From: Plutella xylostella
Taxonomy: Eukaryota; Arthropoda; Insecta; Lepidoptera; Plutellidae
Length of the DNA stretch: 64,000 nucleotides
Direction of reading: 5' to 3'
Assembly (NCBI RefSeq): GCF_932276165.1
Contig: NC_064008.1
Span: 6,019,001-6,083,000 of the forward strand
Made by a program: the position numbers and the translations under genes. This document shows, piece after piece, positions 12,401-27,400 of this stretch. The notes below the pieces were generated by a model. It was not told where the DNA came from, searched no databases, and was given only the letters and a program-made list of their open reading frames with translations. Within the stretch, counting starts at the first letter, position 1. Each line of letters starts with the position of its first letter.

Positions 12401-15400
12401 CATATTACAAAGTTATGCGCTAGATAAAAAAAATAGATGATTAAATCCTATGTAGGTATTTTATCCTAGCTTTAATCCCGATGTTTCTCTCCCACGATAC
12501 CATAACAAGCTGTGATAAAAACTACACGCATTCACTTTTTGCTCGTCGAAGCCTGTAGTCGTGTCACGTATTTCATTTAACTTGTATCTTTATGTACCTT
12601 ATTTAGCACGCGCGTCTGTTCGCTACTGAATGCAAAGTTGAGTTCGATGGAAGAATATTACTATGTTGTTTGCGATTCTCTCAAAGGGGTTTGTACCTTG
12701 CTTTGGTTCAGCTAACCTGAGGCTTTCGCCGGTCAGTTGACATTAGAACCTTATCATCTTGTCAAGATACTGTCAAACACCTAACACATGTATGTGCGAA
12801 ATTCCATTGTAACCAACTAACCACACATTAAACTAGTTTTTTTGTGTTTAAACAGAAATTTTATAAGTTGGCATATAAAAACGGAGTGTATAAAACTATG
12901 AATGAGCACGCTTAGTTCTGTTTTTGTTTAAATCAGGGATGCACAGACCGCGGCCCGAAATCTGGTGGCCCGCCGACAGCAAAAATAATAATCTCGTAGG
13001 TACATTCGAAAAATATTTAATTCTTAAAAATATGTCCGAAAACTACTAAATCACAGGCAATTCAAACAATTCCTTGATAACATCGAAAGCGAATATAGAG
13101 ATTTAGGGTAGTCACCCTGCACAACAAAGTTAATCAAAATTAAATCTACAAACTATTTAATTAACTTTGTTGTGCAAGTCACAAATTATACAGAAATAAG
13201 GTGGCTATGTCCTGGATTGACACTGGAACGATTTCTTAATTTAATAAGTAGAAGAAATGGATTTTTTTCTGGCAGAAAAGCAAAGGGATGTCCAGGAAAA
13301 TAAAAAATCCTGTTCAATGCAGTTAGAAATTATCGACATTCAAAACGACGCAACAAATTCAACGAAAGAAAATTGCTGCTTTGCTGAAACTTTTACCGCT
13401 GCATTGATAAAAATACGTACAAAAAGTTGCGTATAAAGTCTGCTGTGAAAATGCGCCAGCTTATTTGATTGTACCTATATTATGTAAACAAACCTTTTCA
13501 ATACTAAATCTTCAAAAAAATCGAAACCGCCTTGTAAACGAATGCTTGGAAGCAGTTTTACGTGTAAATGATGATGGGCACCAATATATGGAAGCTGGGA
13601 CCAGCACCAATAGAAATGAGTGATACGTCGTTGAAAAGGTATTTTTTTGCAGAATATGAATAACGTAAGCGCTAGTCTTGATTTACTGTCCAATTAGAAT
13701 AATCGTACCTTGAAAGTTTTTATATTTTATTTCTGTAATTTTAATGTTTTGTTAGTGTTTCACATTCATTTTTAATTTTTATAACAAAATGATCATATTT
13801 CATATAATATTATATTTGTTTATTATCTCAGTAAATAAAACCAGTTGAAAGTAATTTCTCCAATTTCAATAATACGTGTTTACGTGTATTACGCCCTAAC
13901 TGTCATCAGGAGAGAGAGTGCAATGCCATAGAAAAATACTTCCTTCCGACGAATATATTTCAAAATGGACAACTTATACGGATTTGTCGCCATAATACTT
14001 TTTTGCTCACTTGAAAAGAGCTATCCAACGATGTATGTCTCATCTTTATTGGACATAGGTCCCAAAACGCCCATTGTCATTTAAGCGAAATAAATAAAAA
14101 AAGATTGCAAGCACTATGCCGTGCGACGCTTCAAAATAAATCAAATCTTTTTAAATTTTAACATTATTATCAATTCTTTAATGTCTTAAGTTATTTACCT
14201 ATACTTCCGGTGGCCCGCCATCAGTTAATAATTGATCCGAGTGGCCCCTAGTCTTGATAAGTCTGTGCATCCCTGGTTTAAATGGTTACTAATTGCAGCT
14301 TTGTCAACAACGATCAATTAGGTTATAATATGAACATGTCACACATTATTAATTCCATTCCAATTACGTTGTTTGATGGCGAAAATTGAGATACAAAACA
14401 TTAGCTCTATTCCAGTATTAGTAATAAACACATAACTCCATTTTGGATTTGGCGTCGACGAGTGAAAACCTAATTTATTGCTCACTGCCATGTTAGTCAA
14501 TTTCCGTTGGAGCAGGATGTACATGAACTGTTTATTGTTTCATGCATTTGTGTTGGAACGAGGATTATTGTCTATGAACTGAACCTCCCAATATAGGCTC
14601 AGTTCATTTGTGTAGGATTTGACCTGCCGCTCCGCCGATTCTACTAATTATGAATAAGCCTACTAATTATGTATTAGAATTAGCAATCAATTAAGTCTTG
14701 ATGAATAAAGTTTAGAAAGGGACATAAAAAAATGTGTTTCGGTATCCTTAAAAGTTTATGGTTTAAATACAGTTCGACTTAAAACTACACAAAATTCTTA
14801 ACATAAATGCCTCCAATGATTTGGTAAAGCTTCAATCCGATATATAGATCAAGAGTATTCAGCAGCCACACATCACAAAAAATCACACCATATTCTGAAC
14901 AATCCAATCCATATACTTGTAAACGTGCGTGTACACTCCAGGCTTCCCTTCCGTGCCACAGACCAGACTCCCGAAGCTGACGACACCAACCACAATCCAC
15001 GTATCACCAGACGAATACATTAGCGGTCCCCCCGAGTCTCCACCGCACGTATCTCGGTCCTTCTCCCCACCAGCGCAGAGATGCGTGTCCTGGATGAGGT
15101 CAGGTTTCCGATGGCTGTAGAAGGCGTTCTTGCACTTCTGAGAGGCTACATAAGGCAGTTTGATGTGCTTCTTGAGCTCGCTGAAGCGAAGACCGTCGCT
15201 GCCCCAGCCGGCTGCCCAGAAGTCGAGGTACGAGTGCGGGATGGCCGTGATGTCTGATGTGGGCAGGCAGATCGGGCGGATGAATTCTGGAACGGCAAAT
15301 GGGTAAAGGTTAGGTATGGTTAGTCTGCAACATCCGCATTGTCAGATAATAATCGATCACTGTTTTAGCAGCGCCATTGGATGGTTTTCGGCTTTAATCG

Positions 15401-18400
15401 TCCTACTACTAACGGCGACAGTGGATGTAGTTTTAATAATAGTATAGTTAATAGTGTAGTACGCATTTGGTCTTTTTAGGGTATCGGCGACAAACATGAT
15501 AGCTGGACTAGCGTATCTTGGTGTAAGGATTCTTCAATCAGATTAGTTGTCAGTCTCTGGACTACCAGACATATATTGGCCACTTTCGATTTGTCCTTTA
15601 TGGATGCTCTGACGGCAGGTTGAAGGTATTTATAACTGTCTTCTGCTGTACTTATTCGTCATAGAATTACTTTAGCAAAGATTCCTTACCAGTATAGGGT
15701 GCGTCCCTGGCCAGCCTCACCAGGCCTATGTCATGCAGCACGGGCTCCACCCTGCTGACGTACCCGGGGTGCGGGAGGTGCCTCTCGATGCGGATCACGA
15801 TGTTCTTCACGTACTCGAAGCCGCCGCCGTCCGTCTCGACAATGTCGGTCGGGTACGAGGAGGTGTTGAACTCGGAGAGGTGGACTTTTACCCTGGAATT
15901 TGAAGGGGTTGTGTGAAATAGTTAGTACGAAGGCTATTGGGAACGCCTTCTCTGGCGGTAAAAATCTGAGTGTGATGGCGATGCAAGGCCAAGGTTCGAG
16001 CATATTCTGATAAACTATACACACAATGTAGCCAGGAAAACCTGATCTGATGAAATCTGAAAGACTTTTTATTACAATGAAGAAGAAGGAACGTTACTTA
16101 CGCATATCCCCACGCAGTTTGCCCCAGACAATGGGCGGCTGTCAGCACATATCGAGAGCTGATGAGGCTGCCTCCGCAGGCTGTCTTCTTGGCCGTGTTG
16201 TTGTACTCCAGTAGAGCCAGCCAGGGATACTGGTCCACGCCGGCTATATTGCCACCTGGAAGTCGGGGGTCAGGGAATGATGGTTGAGTATGTATGGTTT
16301 GAAGAGCCAGACTTGTCTTTGTCCGGCTCAGGGAAGGGTTTGTGACAATATTTGGTTTAACTGGAAGGCTGAAGCACCTTGGCTTTGAGCCAGCAGTTTA
16401 GGGTTTGAAGAAAAAGGGGGCATCCTGGATTATTTTCACTTGCGGTCATGCTAATTGCAATTATTAAAAATAAGCGCTATGGGCACTTTTCACTTATGAA
16501 AAGATTATGTTTTACCGTTCTTGGAATAAAAAATTAGGATTCATAAGCTTATCCGAAATTTCCGATTTATGTCTCCATAATGGTGTCACCTCATGCATCC
16601 TCACCTTTTAAGGCTTGATGAGTTACATGTAACCCCTTTTGAACTTTTGACTTCTTATAAAGTGCTGAAAATGAAAGAAGCAGGGAAATTCAGACCACCA
16701 CCGTAGTATTTCTATTAATATACAATGTTAGTATGAAAAATAGTGTAGATTCTGTTTGTCCAATACCCAGTTCTCAATTTCCATGATAGCCGTTAGTTGT
16801 AAACCTAAATTACGTAGAATATATATTTTGTTAGTTGTATCTGCGGTTAAAACACAGTAAAAGTTATCAAGGAGTTAAAAAGACCAGAAAATTACCGATA
16901 ATCCGATCAGAGCCAGACGAAGACTCCACACCACAACAGAAGCTCTCAGCTTTCGGAGGCTTCACTCCAGGCTTGCACGTGTAGTCACCATCTTCACCAT
17001 CATCATCTACATCAGGGGTCTTCTGAGCCACTGGTGCCTCGGTGGTGGTAGGAGTTGAGGGTAAAGCGGAGGTCAAGGATGGATGGACGAAAGGCTTGGC
17101 CGTGGTGAACGACGACCATTGCGTTTTGGGTGGACAGCATACCTGGAATTTTTGTGAGGATTGTGAAGATATTTGTTAGTCAGGTGGGATGTTGCTTTTT
17201 TCAATTAGAAAGCGTACACTGTATAGTATAAGTCAAATTGGTTATCAAAATATTATTGACACCAAATGTGTTTTTGATTTTGTAATTAGTTTAATCGCAA
17301 TATGAACTGTGTAGTAACAGGTTAACATTGAATTTATTTATAGATGATCTTGTAATAAGGAAACTGGAGTTTATTGTATCTGATAGACACATTGTGGGAA
17401 TCCCAAAATTCACAATTGATAGCAAATCCTAAAAAAACATAAATTTCGAAAGGTATTTGGATGGCCGAGATGGAAGTCCTGTCCAGTAGTTTACGTTTAA
17501 TATTATTATCTGATCATAAGGATGAATGATTAACTTCCGAAAACCTATGACAAAAATGGATAGAAGAACTTACCTTAGGCTTGATCTTCATGAACAACCC
17601 GCAGTTGGACTGTCTCAAGTACAGTATGTCTTCAGGTGTCTTAACTTCGATTCTGTTGATAGCCAGGAGTGGCTCACACTTCTCCAGGAGGATACAGTTT
17701 CCGGCGTCTCCGTTTGGAGTTCTGCATTGCTCTTCTGAAATTTCATAGGCATTATTTTGTTTAGGCGTTCTGTTGACAAGTTGTTTGGCTTGTTGTTTAA
17801 CCCCAAAACAGATTGGTATGCTACGAGTATCGTATATTATGATTCTCCTTGACCGTGGGCGATCTCAGCTTTGTTTAGTAAAAACTTTTCAAAGCCGTTT
17901 CTTATCTTGGTGATATGGCTTGGTTTATTTAGTTTAATTACAAAATTGTCTGTTATATTATGAATTAAATGAAATAAACGTAAGAAATGTTCCGTGGTAT
18001 TAAAAGTGCTTCTTATAATTTATGCAGTATGTAGCAGTCTACTTGTGTTTATTTAAAAACAAAATCTTGAGATATTTTATCATACCTCTATATATTTCAA
18101 ACAAAGCTAAAACAAACAAAAAGTAACTTACGTGCAAAGACAACGCTGACACCAACAAACAGGAGAGCTATTACACTCATTTTGAACTGTCACCTCCACA
18201 TAACATACACAATCAAAATAAATAAGCTCCAACAAATAAGCGTACCAACATCCACTTCGAAACGAAACACAGGACTGGATAATATACCTTTGCTTCACAA
18301 CAATTCAAATTTGGAGCCGTATTGTGTATCTTCTACATCTATCGCGATCGCTTTGGAATCGAAAGCTTTTATTGGCTGTACGTGACATTGACAGCTTCTG

Positions 18401-21400
18401 TCAGATCCAACAGATGTTTCGGTTAGCGAATAAGGCACTTTGAGGAAAACCCAGTGATACGAGAGGCTATTTAGCTGACCCCAGTCGACTGGTTTTTACG
18501 CGCATATCTGCCGATATCGGCTGGCTACCTAACCTGTTTTGTTTATAATGATAGTTGGCATAAATGTATGCGATGTGGAGATATGTAGACGTGACTTCAA
18601 GCAATGGACTTTTTGTTTCCTTATGGACGCAGACGGTTATAACAATTTGAATCAGAATGCATTGTTCTGTTTGTTGTAAATGATTATCACCATTCCACAT
18701 TCAAAGAATGTCATTCTACCAAAATCGTCATTGAGTGATCATTTGAACATCATTATCGTTATCGATCCGTACTCAAATGCTAAACAAAGACGATCATCAG
18801 TTGATCACTTTTAGCCAAGTTATGTTCTATTCATTGCCCAATTACCGAATAAAACACTCTTTACATTATAATGACTTTAATGGAATCTGAGATCTTAAAC
18901 AATATGTATTCATATAAAAAATATACAAAACCTTAATTATTCACAACATAATATATGTAGGTCATTCACAATACCATAGATATTACATAAATCACAACTT
19001 ATTTCACTACCACAACTATTCTCATGGTTTGATATTGCTTCTGATCCAGCTGAGGTATTCGGAAACCTTAGTATAAACGCCTGGGATTTTCTCCTGCCCG
19101 CATATTCGAGGTCCAAAACTGACGACGCCAACAATTTCGAAGTATCCGCTAAGAGATCTTTCGCTTCTGTTTTCGTACATGAGAGGGCCGCCACTGTCTC
19201 CTTTGCACGAATCTTTTCCCTTCTCTCCTCCCGCACACATCTGGCCTTGCGACAGCTGGAGAGAGCCTCGCTCCATGCTGTATAAGCTTTGGCATTGCTG
19301 GAAAAGACAATGATTATTAGTATATTAGACGAGATTATGCTGATGATATAAGAATCGGATGTTTTTTTAGAAAGATATCATCCTCTCTCGCTTTATCTTG
19401 CAAGACAGTTGGACATAGACGCCTACTGGCGATATACCTACATCTGAATAAGCATTTAATATAGAAGAACAATCAGGGATATTTTGTCTAAGAGTACAAT
19501 ATATACAAGTGTAAGTGACAGACGTTAGGCACTTTTTCCCTGTCAAAACTAGTTACTGCCGCAACTGCGACGTACTATTTTCATCGCGATATTTTCCATC
19601 ACCGACCCCAAAAAACCTCAATAATTACCTGCAGAGTCACGTACGGCAATGCCACGTGCAGTTTGATTGCACTATCGCTGTGTCTCTCATCAGTAGCTCC
19701 CCACCCTGCAGTGAGCAGCCTCAGCTTGTCTGGAGGGTTGGCGGTGATGTCTGATGACGGCAGACATATGGGTCGAATGAAATCTGGAAAGAATTGAACG
19801 GATTAGTTGATTGTTGAATAGCTGTAGAATTACATAGTTCTTTACAAATTATTGAATGTATATCTCCTTAGCTATATATTACAGTATAAAATATAAGGGT
19901 AATACCTGTCACAATAAGCTTCAATTTAATGCAAATGAGACTGCTTATAAAAACGAATCTTTCGTGCTATATACCTAAACAAAGTATATGTGGACCTACA
20001 ACTGATTGTGCGAAGTGGTTGGATGAGGAAGGCCGAGGAAAGAAGCCATTGCCCAGCAGTGAACGATTTTGACTGGTGATGAGAATGATAATGATATAAA
20101 TCAATCGTACCGTCGTAAGGTGCGAACTCCTTCAACCTCAGCAGTCCAATGTCGTGTCGCTTCGCACTGCTCCGATGGTCATACATCGGATGTGGTATGG
20201 ACTTCTCTATCGGTATGATCGTGACTCCATTAGTGCAATCCTTGCCTTGGCCTTCAGTGAGGACGCAATCGGGGCCGTCGTTGCTCTTGTCGTATTCGCC
20301 GAGACGAACGTTGATGCTATAAACAAATGAACTTTATATAAGAAGGGTGTTTGATAAGCAATGTAATAGCTGCTTGTTGGTCTGATCTTCCTACTTCTTA
20401 GCTGATCTCGAGTTCATCACTGTGGTGAAAAGATTAGCCAATCAGATAAGTTGTCAATCGTCGGAAGCCTCGGGTGTGCCGGATGTATAATTATAAGGTA
20501 CAGTTGATAGTGAGCTACGGGGAGGTTGATTTCTTTTACCGACTTAACTATTAGTAAAACCACAAGGAAAAAAAATATACAAGTAAGTTTTGAAATGCAA
20601 TGCCAGGTGGTAAAGCTAGTTATCGTATATTCCAGCAATTGCTACACTCGAGTCCGCATTCTTCTATGATTCGAATCAACACTTACGGAGTGCCAATACT
20701 CTGCACGGGTCCCACCAGACAGTGGGCGGCTGTCAGAGCGTATTTGCTGCTGATGAGGGAAGCTCCACACAGCAACTTGATCCTATCGTCAGATCTGCCT
20801 CGGTACTCGATGAGGGTGAGCCATGGGTACTGGTCCACGTATGTGGCGTTTCCACCTGGAAATTGAGACAGTTGCGTGTGAAAGAAGTAGTCATAGATTT
20901 TAGTGTCGTGGAATTGACGTAGATTCCAGTTATGACTAACGTAATACTTAGTTGAAAGCGTCTCCTAGGATGTAATTATTATCATTATCAGCTAACATAT
21001 GACCTCTTCCAAGTAGCGCCACACAGTCTGTAACCTTGATACTGCTACTACTGAATCATATTGTGTTGACTTCCGGTTCCCCACAAAGCTGGTAACTAGC
21101 CTACCGTCTGAGATCCAGGCATCCGGTACAACATTGTAGCAATGGTCAAGAGTACCACTTACGTGCAGATTAGAACACAGACTATATATGTATGTATAAT
21201 CATCCTTTATAATGGCCTCTCCCAACGATTTCCACAGCACCCTTTCATCGGCTTTTTCTATCCATCCAGCCACCACAAGCTCCTGTTGCGCTACAAGGGA
21301 ATAATTACCGAGTCTCTATTTACCGAAAATCCTGTTGCCCTGGGAGCCCTCGCGGCCGCAACACTCGCTGTTCCTGTCAGGAGGCGCGATGGTCGGGGCG

Positions 21401-24400
21401 CAGTCTGTGGGAGTGGAGGGTGTCGCCAGCCGACCGGGCCCGCAGCACACGTTGTAATTGTCTTTGCCCTCGCATCTGGAAATGTCGAGGAATATTCTAG
21501 AGGTGTCGTGACGTCACAGATTTGAGGGTGGTCGGTAGCTCGTTTAGAATGGTTTTGAGTAGGGAAATAATCGGCTAGTACCTACGTTAGTGCTTTAAGA
21601 GGCGTATCGTGGGAAATCGATATCCTACCTGGAGTTCTGGATATAGTTGTAGTTCTCCGGCGCAATGGGAGTCTCTGTCAGAAGCTTCACCATGTGTGGG
21701 CAGGAGTAGACCCCCACACATTTCCCGAACTGACCGTCAGCGTCGATGCAGGTGTTGTCATCGACGGCGGGCTTGGCGGGACAGCATACCTGTAATCAAG
21801 TGGAGCCAATGATGAATAAGGGAGAAAGAATATAATAGGGTTAGCATCACTAATGGGGAAGGGAGATAGCAAGATACTAATATTGTCCGCCCCAAAGCCA
21901 AATCTGAGAATGGAATATTGGCAGGTTTGTGGTTTGCTTCAAGAGCATAATACATGATATGCTTGCACACAATCCTGCGAGGATTATTGTAGTATCTTTA
22001 AGCTTGTTTTTTATGTATTAATTCATACCTATAATTCAATAAATAAAATAAATAAATAATATGATGGTGACCGGTGAATAAGAGGACTCAATATTTCTGG
22101 AAATAAGATCTTGTTTTCTAAGATTAGGTTAGAGTACCTGGAAGGAAAATACTCATGTGTGGAATATTCGAGAAGAAATGTTTTTTTATTTACCTTAGGT
22201 ATATTTCCTTGATATCCACAGTAAGCTTTCCTCAATGTTTCCAAATCTTTTTGACTCAGAGGTGGGGTTTTACTAGCTATTTCATTCAGTGCTGGACATT
22301 GCTTGATGACCACACACTGTCCGTTGCATGTAGATTCTGAAAACAAAAAGTTTGTATGAAGATTGGAGAACATTGTTGCGCCTGGACTGGATTTTCTTTT
22401 TAGATGTTTATTATTTGTTTGTGTTTAATTATCTTTGAGATACTTTTTTATTGTGCCGAGATCCAAACAAAAATGTTTGTCTTGTATTTTTTATATTTCA
22501 ATAGTTTATATGTGCTCTTTCCTGATAAATGGTGGTAGGTATATAACCATTTATTTAAATGATTAACGTTAACATTTCATTCGTATGTGCCTTTAGTTTG
22601 ATTGTTTTGTGACAGTGCAGTGTGGTTGGTCATGGTTCAATAATGAAGTCAATAAACCATATTATGACGCCATACTCAAGCGATTTGATAAGAAGGTAGA
22701 TGTGCTTCAAACTGGCTTGAATATGATGTATATTAACTCACACGTCCCCAAAACATAAGATAAAGATAAAGATAAAATACTCTTTATTGCACACAAAAAT
22801 TGCATTACAAAAATATCGGCCGATATTCTGCGGTGCTTTTGAATTGCGTTGATAGTTTTTTAATCTTTTGCGCCATAAAGTGCTGTAATTTTTACCTATT
22901 GTGCCTTGCCTTCCCATTGCAGTGCTACCGTATTAAATTAATGTGCTACACCAGACCTAGGTGACCAATACCCAAGGTATGAAAATAGGTCTAAACTCAT
23001 AGTACCTTGAATCTCGTTAAGTCGGTCAAGCAACATGAGACGATCTATTTCGTTCTTTTCGTTTTTCATCCACTTTTTCATGGCCCTGCAAGCTATCATA
23101 ACATCAGTGGCTTTTTTGTGCATCAAACACTGGTTTTCATTATAATTTGAACTCGCTTCTTTTAGAATTAACCTTCATATAATATTGTTGTTATTTGAAA
23201 CACGTGTATCATTAATACATAATCGATTAATGCATGTTAGTAGTGTCTCAAATAGCTCACGTTGGATATTATTAGTAGATTTATCTGAATTGATTATTTG
23301 ATCTCTAATTTCGAATTATGTTGTAAAAAAGCTGTACTATGCTAAACTTTAAAACCTACTGAACCAGATATATTCGCATTACTTAATGAAATGTATAACT
23401 TACTACTTACTCGAAACTTTTATCATTAAAGTAATGATTGCCATAAAGTTACGTTATACTTATACTACTCTGTAGGTACCTACTTTATTTATTTATTGAT
23501 ACAGGAGCTTCGTAGTCTAACCAAGACCTTTAGGCCTCTCGACTTCTGTTCTGACCTTAAACAGGTAGCCGGTACCTTAACTGTCTAGAAATGATTCTAG
23601 AAAGTTATATAGCTTTATTATAAAATATTGGTTTTAGGATTTATAATTCTTAGAAACCTAAATACTCGTAGGTTCTTTTTAAAGAAAGATATAGACATAT
23701 AGGTTTATAGACCACACAGCTTTTAAATTGTTGTCAGAAGATAGAATTGAGGAAGATCGATAAGTATAATCAACGATAAAACCGCCATTTGTACATAATT
23801 ATGTGTGAGATTACGTTTTTTTGTAATTTTGTCCATGTTCTTGTGTACAAATAAATAATATACATATATTCTATTCTTTTCTATTATCACCATCATCAGC
23901 AAATAATCACATGTTTGTATTGATTGCGTATGTCTTCCCTGATAGCCATTTATTCTAGGATCAAGTTATAATCATACAAAATTATGGCACATAAGTTCGT
24001 AAGAACCCAAAGCTCGTTTTGAGTACGATTTTTGATGAATAAATTAACTTGTAAAACTACGTATCGTCGAGAAACTCAAAAAATAACATCCTACGTTTAT
24101 TTTTCGAAAACCAGAGAGCCCCAAGGCCACGGTCTAGCAAAAATCTTCACAAAACAACCCGACAAACATTTTCCGTTCGCATAAATTATAAATAATGTAA
24201 ACAGGATTTGAAACTTACGCCCTTGCACATAGCACATATATGAGGTAACAAACGCAGATATTAAGATTAACGGAGTCATTTTTTAAAATTCAATTATCGA
24301 ACACATATTTTTTTCACAACACTCTTAGCGGCCAGTCCGTTCGACGCCGCCTTCGCTCGGTCACTGTCTGCGAATAAAATAATTGTTTATGGTCATCTCA

Positions 24401-27400
24401 GGAAAACTAGTAGCCGCACGTTAAAGTAATTCGAACATACGTGCTGTTAAAATAAAGTCCGTTTTAAGGTTAACATGCTCGAAAGAAACCGGTGTGACGG
24501 GGTGATTTCACGTTAGGAATACACGTTTGTTAAGTATAATTTGATTTGTTTTAAACTATTTTTTGTGTGGGATCGTCATCGTGTGACGTTTGTTCAGAGT
24601 TTTTTTGCGACTTTTTTGGCTGTTAAATGTTTTCGGATTTATTTAAATTGAGTGATATTTATTTTATTGGGTTGACTACGCAAACAATGTTTGTTTTGTG
24701 ACTTGTTTATTTAAGGTGCAATCTGTACAAAGTATATACATATAGAAAATAATACTATGCATATTGATTTTATATGTAAATAACAATTTAAAACCCCTCC
24801 AATTTGATTTGAATATTATTATTTTTAGTTTTCGGTAATATGTATAAGATTTTCCCGTACTGACGGTAAAAGTGTTAGCCTGCCCAATTATATGTCACTA
24901 GCTGACTGGCCAGGGCACTTATGCATACTTAAACCTGTCGCATCTTAATAATTCTTCTTTATCTTAAGTCCAGGGCAACATCAACCACTGTACCACAAAT
25001 TAACGCAACAAGTCATTATCACTGTTCCTGCGATTATGGACCTTATTTCACAGATAGTAAAATTGTTTTGGCAACGTTAAAGATGTATGTACGGACTATG
25101 ATGTATGTATGTATGTGTTAGTCGGGGAATACCCGACCGTACATAGAGCACATAAATAAACATACAACTTTCATATTTAGCAACATTATACCCGTTTTTC
25201 CCTAGCCAATTAGTTATTTCCATTTTTAAACGTAAACGTTGGGTTTATAATGTAACGAAACGTAACGATGTTAATTTGATAGTTTATGTCTATTATGGAC
25301 ATTATGAGTAATAAAAAATATTATGTATTTAAGTCTTTCTGTTTTAACCCCATACGGAAAAAGATGTTCGATGTTTTATGGTTGCGGTGGATTGGGTATC
25401 ATAGTGACACAATTTTTTATTCTAAATTACTTTCTTTCTACAAATTTTGAAAATTCAAAAAAATATATACTCTCTGTACATAGTAAAAAAACAAAGTTTC
25501 TATGAATTAGCAAAAACAAAATTCGCAAGCATTCAAAAGTCTAGAACAAAAGTTCTTTAGATTGACGAGTTGCGTCACTATGATTCGGATGTGCACTTTA
25601 AGTTACGACACCCTGTATAATATTTATGTGATATTAAAATGTTTTTCATGATTGCTTCAGGAGCGACCAAGGACATTGGCACGGCTCTGACGAGGGTGTG
25701 TCTCCGGCACAGAGCCATCGAGACCAGGATGAAGACCTTTATAAGGTGAGGGGATAGAATATAATATCATTTCATTCGACATAAAATTTTACAATTATAT
25801 TACTCTCAGGCTCAGTAACTGAGGAGAAGAAATGGCGAAAGAAACTCCCCGAGATAAGATGCCTAGATTGCCTAGCATCGGGCGCACCGTGCAAGACAAT
25901 AATGACTAAAGATTTCCGTCACGCTCGCTCTCGAAGCCGCGATATGTGTCTTGAAGTTCGCGTCTTGCGCCTGATGTAGGTATGCTGGATAGATAAAAAA
26001 CATACATAGCTATTCTGACTGGCTAATCCTTTCACCACGGTGAGAAACCCAGGACGACTATGATGACAAACTCATGATGCAACTTTTTAGAGTTTCCCTA
26101 GACATAGTAACAGCACAACAGTTTTCCTAGCCAAGATTACCTTCTAATGCGATGATGGCATACATTATTTATAATATAGGTAGTTAATTTAGCAATTTAT
26201 CCACGGGTTTCACTTTCCTGTGGCTCATACTGTATAGTACTTGCTAATCTGTGATCTTGATGAGGTATTTGTGGTGTGAGTTCGTTGCATCAGGATACGT
26301 GTTTCCTTTGTAACTGTGCTATCAAATTGTTCGCGATGCTAGCTGCTGTGCATTTTTAAAATGTGAATCATAGCAAATCGGATTGGTCAGTGCAATGTAA
26401 TGCGCTGCATATTATGTAAAATTAATAAACCTCATGAGTGGCGTGCTTTGGGAGAGGCCTACGTCCAGCAGTGGACTACTATAGGCTGATGATGATGATG
26501 ATGATGTACGAAATGAGGCTCACCAAGTGACGTTTCAACTATTCGAGTACATACTATGCGCGCCCAGTCATGGCTAATCGTTTCACCTCGGTAACAAAAC
26601 CTATTTTTACTACAACGGACTAAGAAGCGGAAGGGATCTTGGATTTATCCGCTAGATGGTAAGGCGAGCGTTCACGTTACATTGGTAGTGAACTAGAACA
26701 AATAAGTTCAGCAATGTACCTACTCACAGTTCATATCTAGAGAATCGAGCCAATTTTTCGCATTTCGACTAGGTTGGCCGCCACCCGGTAATACCCTTGT
26801 TACAGCTTATTACCTACCTAGACTACCTACCGAGTAGAGTGGCGAGACAGTATCCTCGCCTGATCCTCGACCAATAAACGGCCCAGTATACTGTCTCGAC
26901 CACTACTCGGTTTTAAGCTCTACCTGTATATTAATTTCTTGTATATACTTATTAAATATCTCTCCACACTTCACAGCGTACTAATGCGAGCACGCGCGCG
27001 AGTGCAATATTAAAGTCACTCGAATTTGTATGCGTTTACATGAAAGTAGAAAAAAAGGCTGAAGGAATCTCGCTTACTAAAACACTGAGACACCACAATG
27101 GCGGCGACATAAGAGAGACCTGATTGGCGCGCGGCGGCAAACTGACTTACTTTGAGTGTGAATGTGTGCGTGTTGAGCTCGTCGTAACAATGAAAGTGAC
27201 TTACTTAGGGTGCCTCAGTTTTTAGTTCGCGATATTCCGTCTTTTTTTCTACTTCCATGATTAAAGTCACTCGAATTTATACGCGATTTATTAGTTTCTA
27301 ACGATCGATACCGTCAGGGGCGCTGATCAAGGTGTCATCCGCCCGTGATTGGCCCTATAGTATACAATCCATCAAGTTTTAACCACTTCTTTTTCTTCCA

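Larger units (their letters stand above)
11304..14882. other. mim intron 2, left part: MITE and hAT insertions, no mim exon
   Basis: Between mim exon 2 and the nested protease genes there is no mim exon. Contents are an inverted-repeat element at 11530-11680 and the hAT element 12934-14275; the remainder is AT-rich and unassigned. Confidence 0.6.

Noticed and set aside
22938..23126. 62-codon minus-strand ORF in intron 1 of the two-CLIP protease as an additional exon
   Set aside because: Including it would break the phase between the signal-peptide exon and CLIP1, and it lacks CLIP cysteines; origin unknown.
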